Assembly (NCBI GenBank): GCA_045615765.1 | Contig: JAZLFM010000005.1 | Coordinates: forward strand, 1 to 34,794 | From: UBA1715 sp045615765 | GTDB lineage: Bacteria > Bacteroidota > Bacteroidia > Bacteroidales > UBA1715 | Direction: 5' to 3' | DNA: 34,794 nt | The notes under the pieces: generated by a model | Databases searched by the model: none | What the model was told of the DNA's origin: nothing | Seen by the model: the letters and a program-made list of their open reading frames with translations, nothing else | Shown: one piece after another, positions 31,751 through 34,794 of the stretch | How the letters are laid out: every line of letters begins with the position of its first letter | Numbering within the stretch: the first letter of the stretch is position 1 | Translations under genes and position numbers: made by a program

Positions 31751-34697
31751 AACCAGAGCAAGGGCTCTTGATCTATTAGGTAGGCAACAAATTGCAGGCA
31801 TTCCAACAGCAATAAATGAGTTGTTGAAGAATGCGTACGATGCGTACGCAGATCATTTTGACATCAGTTTGCTGCGAAAAGATGGACTTCTAGTACTTCG
31901 AGACGATGGCGTTGGGATGAGTAAATCTGATTTCGAAAATCGGTGGCTGATCTTAGGGACAGAAAGTAAGGTGAAATCATCGAACAACTTACCTCCTATA
32001 GATGAAACCAAGCCATTTCGACAAGTCTCAGGAGAAAAAGGCATCGGGCGACTAGCAATTGCATCGATAGGAGGACAAGTCCTGGTGTTGACGCGTTCTA
32101 AAAAAAGAACCGAAAATTCAATCGTTGCTTCCTTCTTGGATTGGGATTTGTTCGAACTTCAAGGCGTAAATCTTGAAGATATAATCGTGCCCGTTGTGGA
32201 GTATGATTCTATGCCGAGCAGCAAAGAAATCGCTGAGCTAGTAGCAGATGTAAAATCGAATGTTAAGGAATTGTTCGAAAGAGGACAAATATCTCAGTTG
32301 GATTACGAAAGGCTACTTGACTCTTTGGAAAGCATATCAATATCTCCTGTAGAGTTATCCTCTCAACTACAAGGAAATTTTGACTTAAATCAATTAAGTG
32401 GAACACATTTCTATATTTCGAATCTTAATGATTCGTTATATATTGATTTGCAAAGAGAGCAGGGATCTGATGAAGCTACAAAGATGCAAACTACCTTGTT
32501 GGGCTTTCATAACACGATGACTCCCGACCATGATAAACCAGCGATTGATATTGCGTTTAGAGATTATCAAGATAGCGATGGTACGTTTGTAAGTATCATA
32601 GATAGTCAACAGTTTTTTACTCCAGAGGAATTCTTGTTAGCAGATCACCGTATCAAAGGAGAGTTTGACAAATATGGGCAATTTCATGGAACAATCACCC
32701 TATATGGAGAGAAGGAAGTTGAATATAATGTCAATTGGAAAGATAACATATATCGAGCAACATCGTGTGGGCCATTCAAAATAGATTTTGCTTATTTGCA
32801 GGGAGATGAAAAAGACTCTCGTATTTCGGATGTTAATTACTCAAAATTGTTTAATAAAACTAACCAAATCGGCGGTCTGTACATCTATAGAAATAACATC
32901 CGTGTTTTACCCTATGGGAACTCGGACTACGATTTCTTAGACATAGAGAAAAATCGCTCAAAGCGTGCATCTACGTATTTCTTTTCCTATCGCCGTATCT
33001 TTGGTGCAATTGATGTACAAGATACCTCATATAGTAGTTTGGTGGAAAAGGCTGGACGTGAAGGCTTTATTGAAAACCTAGCCTACAAACAATTTCGTGC
33101 TATTTTAAAAAATTTCTTTTGGCAATTAGCCCAAGAAATCTTTGGTGATAAGGCAAATTCATCGTTGGCTGACTATTATCGTCAAAAGAAAGTGGAGTAT
33201 AATAAGGCGCATAAGGCTCTGCAGATGCAGGAGAAGAGAGCCAAGAATAAAAAGGATAAATTCCTTAAGAAATTAGCCTTGTTTTTTGAATTATTGTCAA
33301 CTAATGAATATAAAAAACAAGTTGATGATATATTGCTCCATTTTAAGACAGCAATAGTAGGTCTGCAATATAAGAAAAATCCAGACGATACAAGTCAGTG
33401 CTTGCTGGAAGCAGAATCAAAAGTTCGCAAGGATATTTTAGATTACCAAAATTCCATTGAAGTACCGAGCATAAAAGGTTTTTATGTTGGGAAAAATTAT
33501 GTAGAAGATTACGAACTCTATAAAAAACAATACAAGATTTTGGATGAGGAGGTTTTTAAACCTGCTTTGGCAGAGGTTGATAGACTGATAGAAGAAACAG
33601 TTTCCCTGTTGCAAATTGAATTAAGCAAGCGTAAAAGGCTTGAAAATGCGGTAATGGTAATCTCTGAAAATGCTGCCAAGATGACAAGAAGCAAAACGGC
33701 AGAACTCAATGCCGCAGCAAAACTAGTGACGGAAAAGGTTAGAGAGGTGTCTAGTCAACTTATGCAAGATTTAGAAGTACAAATACAAGATGTGCGTTCA
33801 CAATTCCAAGTATTAGCCGTACAACGGCAAGAAGATTTTGATATTGTTCAAGAAAGAATACGTATGGAGACTCAAATTGATACAATAAAGAATCGAAATA
33901 CCGATATTATGGAACGTATCATACGTCAACTGGAAGGTATTCAGATACAGAGATTGGATACTGGTGAAGTAATCACCAACCAAGATATAGAAGAGTCTCT
34001 ATATGAAGAACTGGAAGAGTTGCGGACGCAAGTCAATTCAGATCTCGAATTAAGTCAATTAGGATTGGCAATAGGTATAATACATCACGAATTCTCTAGC
34101 ACCGTGGACTCTATTCGCCGAAGTGTGAAGGATTTGAAAGCATGGTCTGATGTGGAACAAAATTTACAACCATTATATAAAAATGTTAGTGTAAATTTCG
34201 AACATCTGGAAAGTTATCTAAGCCTGATGACCCCACTTAATAGACGTATGGAGCGCGAAAGAATAGACATTCCACTAACTGATATTCGTTTATATTTGAG
34301 TGATTTGTTTGGCTCGAGGCTACAGCGTCATGAGATATCTTTAAAACATACGAATGGTTTTGCAAGTCAACATCTTAATGGTTTTAGGTCGACGTTCTAT
34401 CCGGTATTTGTAAATATCGTAGATAATGCAATTTATTGGCTTAAACAATCTGATATTAGTCCTCGCATTATACGACTACATGCAACAGACGACGCGATAT
34501 ATATATCCAATAACGGGCCTTCTATTCCACAAAACGAGTGGGAGAGAATATTTAATCTTAGATACTCACGGAAGCCTAACGGCCGAGGTTTGGGATTGAG
34601 TATCAGTCGAGAAATCTTGAATGATGAAGGATATGAATTGTCTATTGTTGAACCTCTTGAAGGGGCTAATGTTACGTTTAAAATTCAAAAGAAATAA
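31737..34697 (+). CDS. MORC/MutL-like GHKL ATPase fused to a histidine-kinase-like GHKL domain
   Basis: A 986-residue cytoplasmic protein. The N-terminal GHKL ATPase (about 1-130, HATPase_c_3 type) has catalytic Glu28 and Mg-binding Asn32 in INELLKNAYDA, DDGVGMS (Asp57) and GEKGIGRLA (99-107), plus the WLILGTESK motif shared with MutL and MORC. A region of mixed beta structure follows to about 480, then a long charged coiled-coil stretch (about 485-740). The C-terminal ~220 residues resemble a sensor kinase core: an H box IIHHEFSS (His784 followed by Glu785), an N box VNIVDNAIYWL, a G1 box NNGPSI that lacks the usual Asp, and a G2 box GRGLGLSIS. It lies between a DNA methyltransferase gene (14-base overlap) and a receiver-like gene 7 bases downstream. 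A role as the ATP-driven core of a restriction-like defence system is inferred. Confidence 0.85.
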   Translation: MAQFKTRARALDLLGRQQIAGIPTAINELLKNAYDAYADHFDISLLRKDGLLVLRDDGVGMSKSDFENRWLILGTESKVKSSNNLPPIDETKPFRQVSGEKGIGRLAIASIGGQVLVLTRSKKRTENSIVASFLDWDLFELQGVNLEDIIVPVVEYDSMPSSKEIAELVADVKSNVKELFERGQISQLDYERLLDSLESISISPVELSSQLQGNFDLNQLSGTHFYISNLNDSLYIDLQREQGSDEATKMQTTLLGFHNTMTPDHDKPAIDIAFRDYQDSDGTFVSIIDSQQFFTPEEFLLADHRIKGEFDKYGQFHGTITLYGEKEVEYNVNWKDNIYRATSCGPFKIDFAYLQGDEKDSRISDVNYSKLFNKTNQIGGLYIYRNNIRVLPYGNSDYDFLDIEKNRSKRASTYFFSYRRIFGAIDVQDTSYSSLVEKAGREGFIENLAYKQFRAILKNFFWQLAQEIFGDKANSSLADYYRQKKVEYNKAHKALQMQEKRAKNKKDKFLKKLALFFELLSTNEYKKQVDDILLHFKTAIVGLQYKKNPDDTSQCLLEAESKVRKDILDYQNSIEVPSIKGFYVGKNYVEDYELYKKQYKILDEEVFKPALAEVDRLIEETVSLLQIELSKRKRLENAVMVISENAAKMTRSKTAELNAAAKLVTEKVREVSSQLMQDLEVQIQDVRSQFQVLAVQRQEDFDIVQERIRMETQIDTIKNRNTDIMERIIRQLEGIQIQRLDTGEVITNQDIEESLYEELEELRTQVNSDLELSQLGLAIGIIHHEFSSTVDSIRRSVKDLKAWSDVEQNLQPLYKNVSVNFEHLESYLSLMTPLNRRMERERIDIPLTDIRLYLSDLFGSRLQRHEISLKHTNGFASQHLNGFRSTFYPVFVNIVDNAIYWLKQSDISPRIIRLHATDDAIYISNNGPSIPQNEWERIFNLRYSRKPNGRGLGLSISREILNDEGYELSIVEPLEGANVTFKIQKK

Positions 34698-34704
34698 AAT
34701 AAAA

Positions 34705-34794
34705 ATGGCTGAACATAGTTTTAATGAAATATCACGGAAGATTGTTGATGAGTATCTGCGAGATATAGTTTTTATTGACGAGGAAGCTTTTGGC
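34705..34794 (+). CDS. N-terminus of a probable receiver-domain protein (cut by window edge)
   Basis: Thirty codons from the ATG at 34705 to the right edge, starting seven bases after the ATPase stop. The peptide begins MAEHSFNEISRKIVDEYLRD and continues IVFIDEEAFG. A short helix followed by a hydrophobic strand ending in acidic residues is how receiver domains begin (strand 1 then the acidic pair), and FIDEEA resembles the FIDD(E/D)A opening of the receiver proteins found after MORC-like ATPases in defence operons. With so little sequence the family call rests largely on context. Confidence 0.5.
   Translation, partial: MAEHSFNEISRKIVDEYLRDIVFIDEEAFG

Noticed and set aside
1..34794. CRISPR arrays, tRNA or rRNA genes, retron or group II intron
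   Set aside because: No regularly spaced short repeats, cloverleaf-like segments, rRNA motifs or reverse transcriptase were recognised on either strand.

Overview
The window looks like a chromosomal segment of a low-GC member of the Bacteroidota, most likely order Bacteroidales. The evidence is internal. There are repeated -7 promoter elements of the form TAnnTTTG (mostly TATCTTTG) a short distance upstream of genes, and few strong Shine-Dalgarno sequences. There are Bacteroidota-type lipoprotein glycosidases, a PorE-like TPR/PD40 protein, an arginine-rich N-terminal extension on a pseudouridine synthase, and a PA14-bearing GH31. No rRNA, tRNA, CRISPR array or insertion sequence was seen, and no gene-free stretch exceeds 300 bases.

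Layout. (1) 1-4531, minus strand: a tripartite exporter made of a TolC-like channel, an HlyD-type adaptor and two tandem ABC-2 permeases, the second cut by the window edge; no ATPase subunit is visible. (2) 4727-9911, minus strand: gyrB, dnaN, a DEDDh 3'-5' exonuclease, a degenerate FAH-fold protein and a DUF2461 protein, closely packed, with a terminator hairpin after dnaN. (3) 10138-12473, minus strand: a RluB-like pseudouridine synthase overlapping era by one base. (4) 12721-15992, plus strand: a PorE-like TPR/PD40 protein, recX and prfB. prfB carries the classical +1 programmed frameshift. A small zinc-ribbon protein converges on it across a shared terminator. (5) 16434-28476, plus strand: carbohydrate and central metabolism. 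This part holds a GH2 lipoprotein, a GH31 with PA14 insert, a GtrB-like glycosyltransferase, phosphofructokinase, murI, class II fructose-bisphosphate aldolase and a sialate O-acetylesterase-like SGNH esterase. Most transcription units end in clear intrinsic terminators.

(6) 28590-34794 is the accessory part. It opens with two tandem RhuM-like genes (period 942 bp) whose leader, 5' end and 3' half are nearly identical while the middle has diverged. The second copy is interrupted by one in-frame TAG. After a 228-base spacer containing a perfect 8-bp hairpin comes a tight operon: a C5-cytosine DNA methyltransferase, a 986-residue protein with a MutL/MORC-type GHKL ATPase domain at the N-terminus and a histidine-kinase-like H box plus GHKL domain at the C-terminus, and the first 30 codons of what looks like a receiver-domain protein.

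This three-gene arrangement matches the MORC/MutL-like-ATPase restriction-modification (anti-phage) operons described by comparative genomics. Its mechanism, and the reason a conflict ATPase carries two-component signalling parts, are poorly understood. It is the strongest candidate in the window for an incompletely described system. The effector or nuclease genes would lie beyond the right edge and cannot be seen here.
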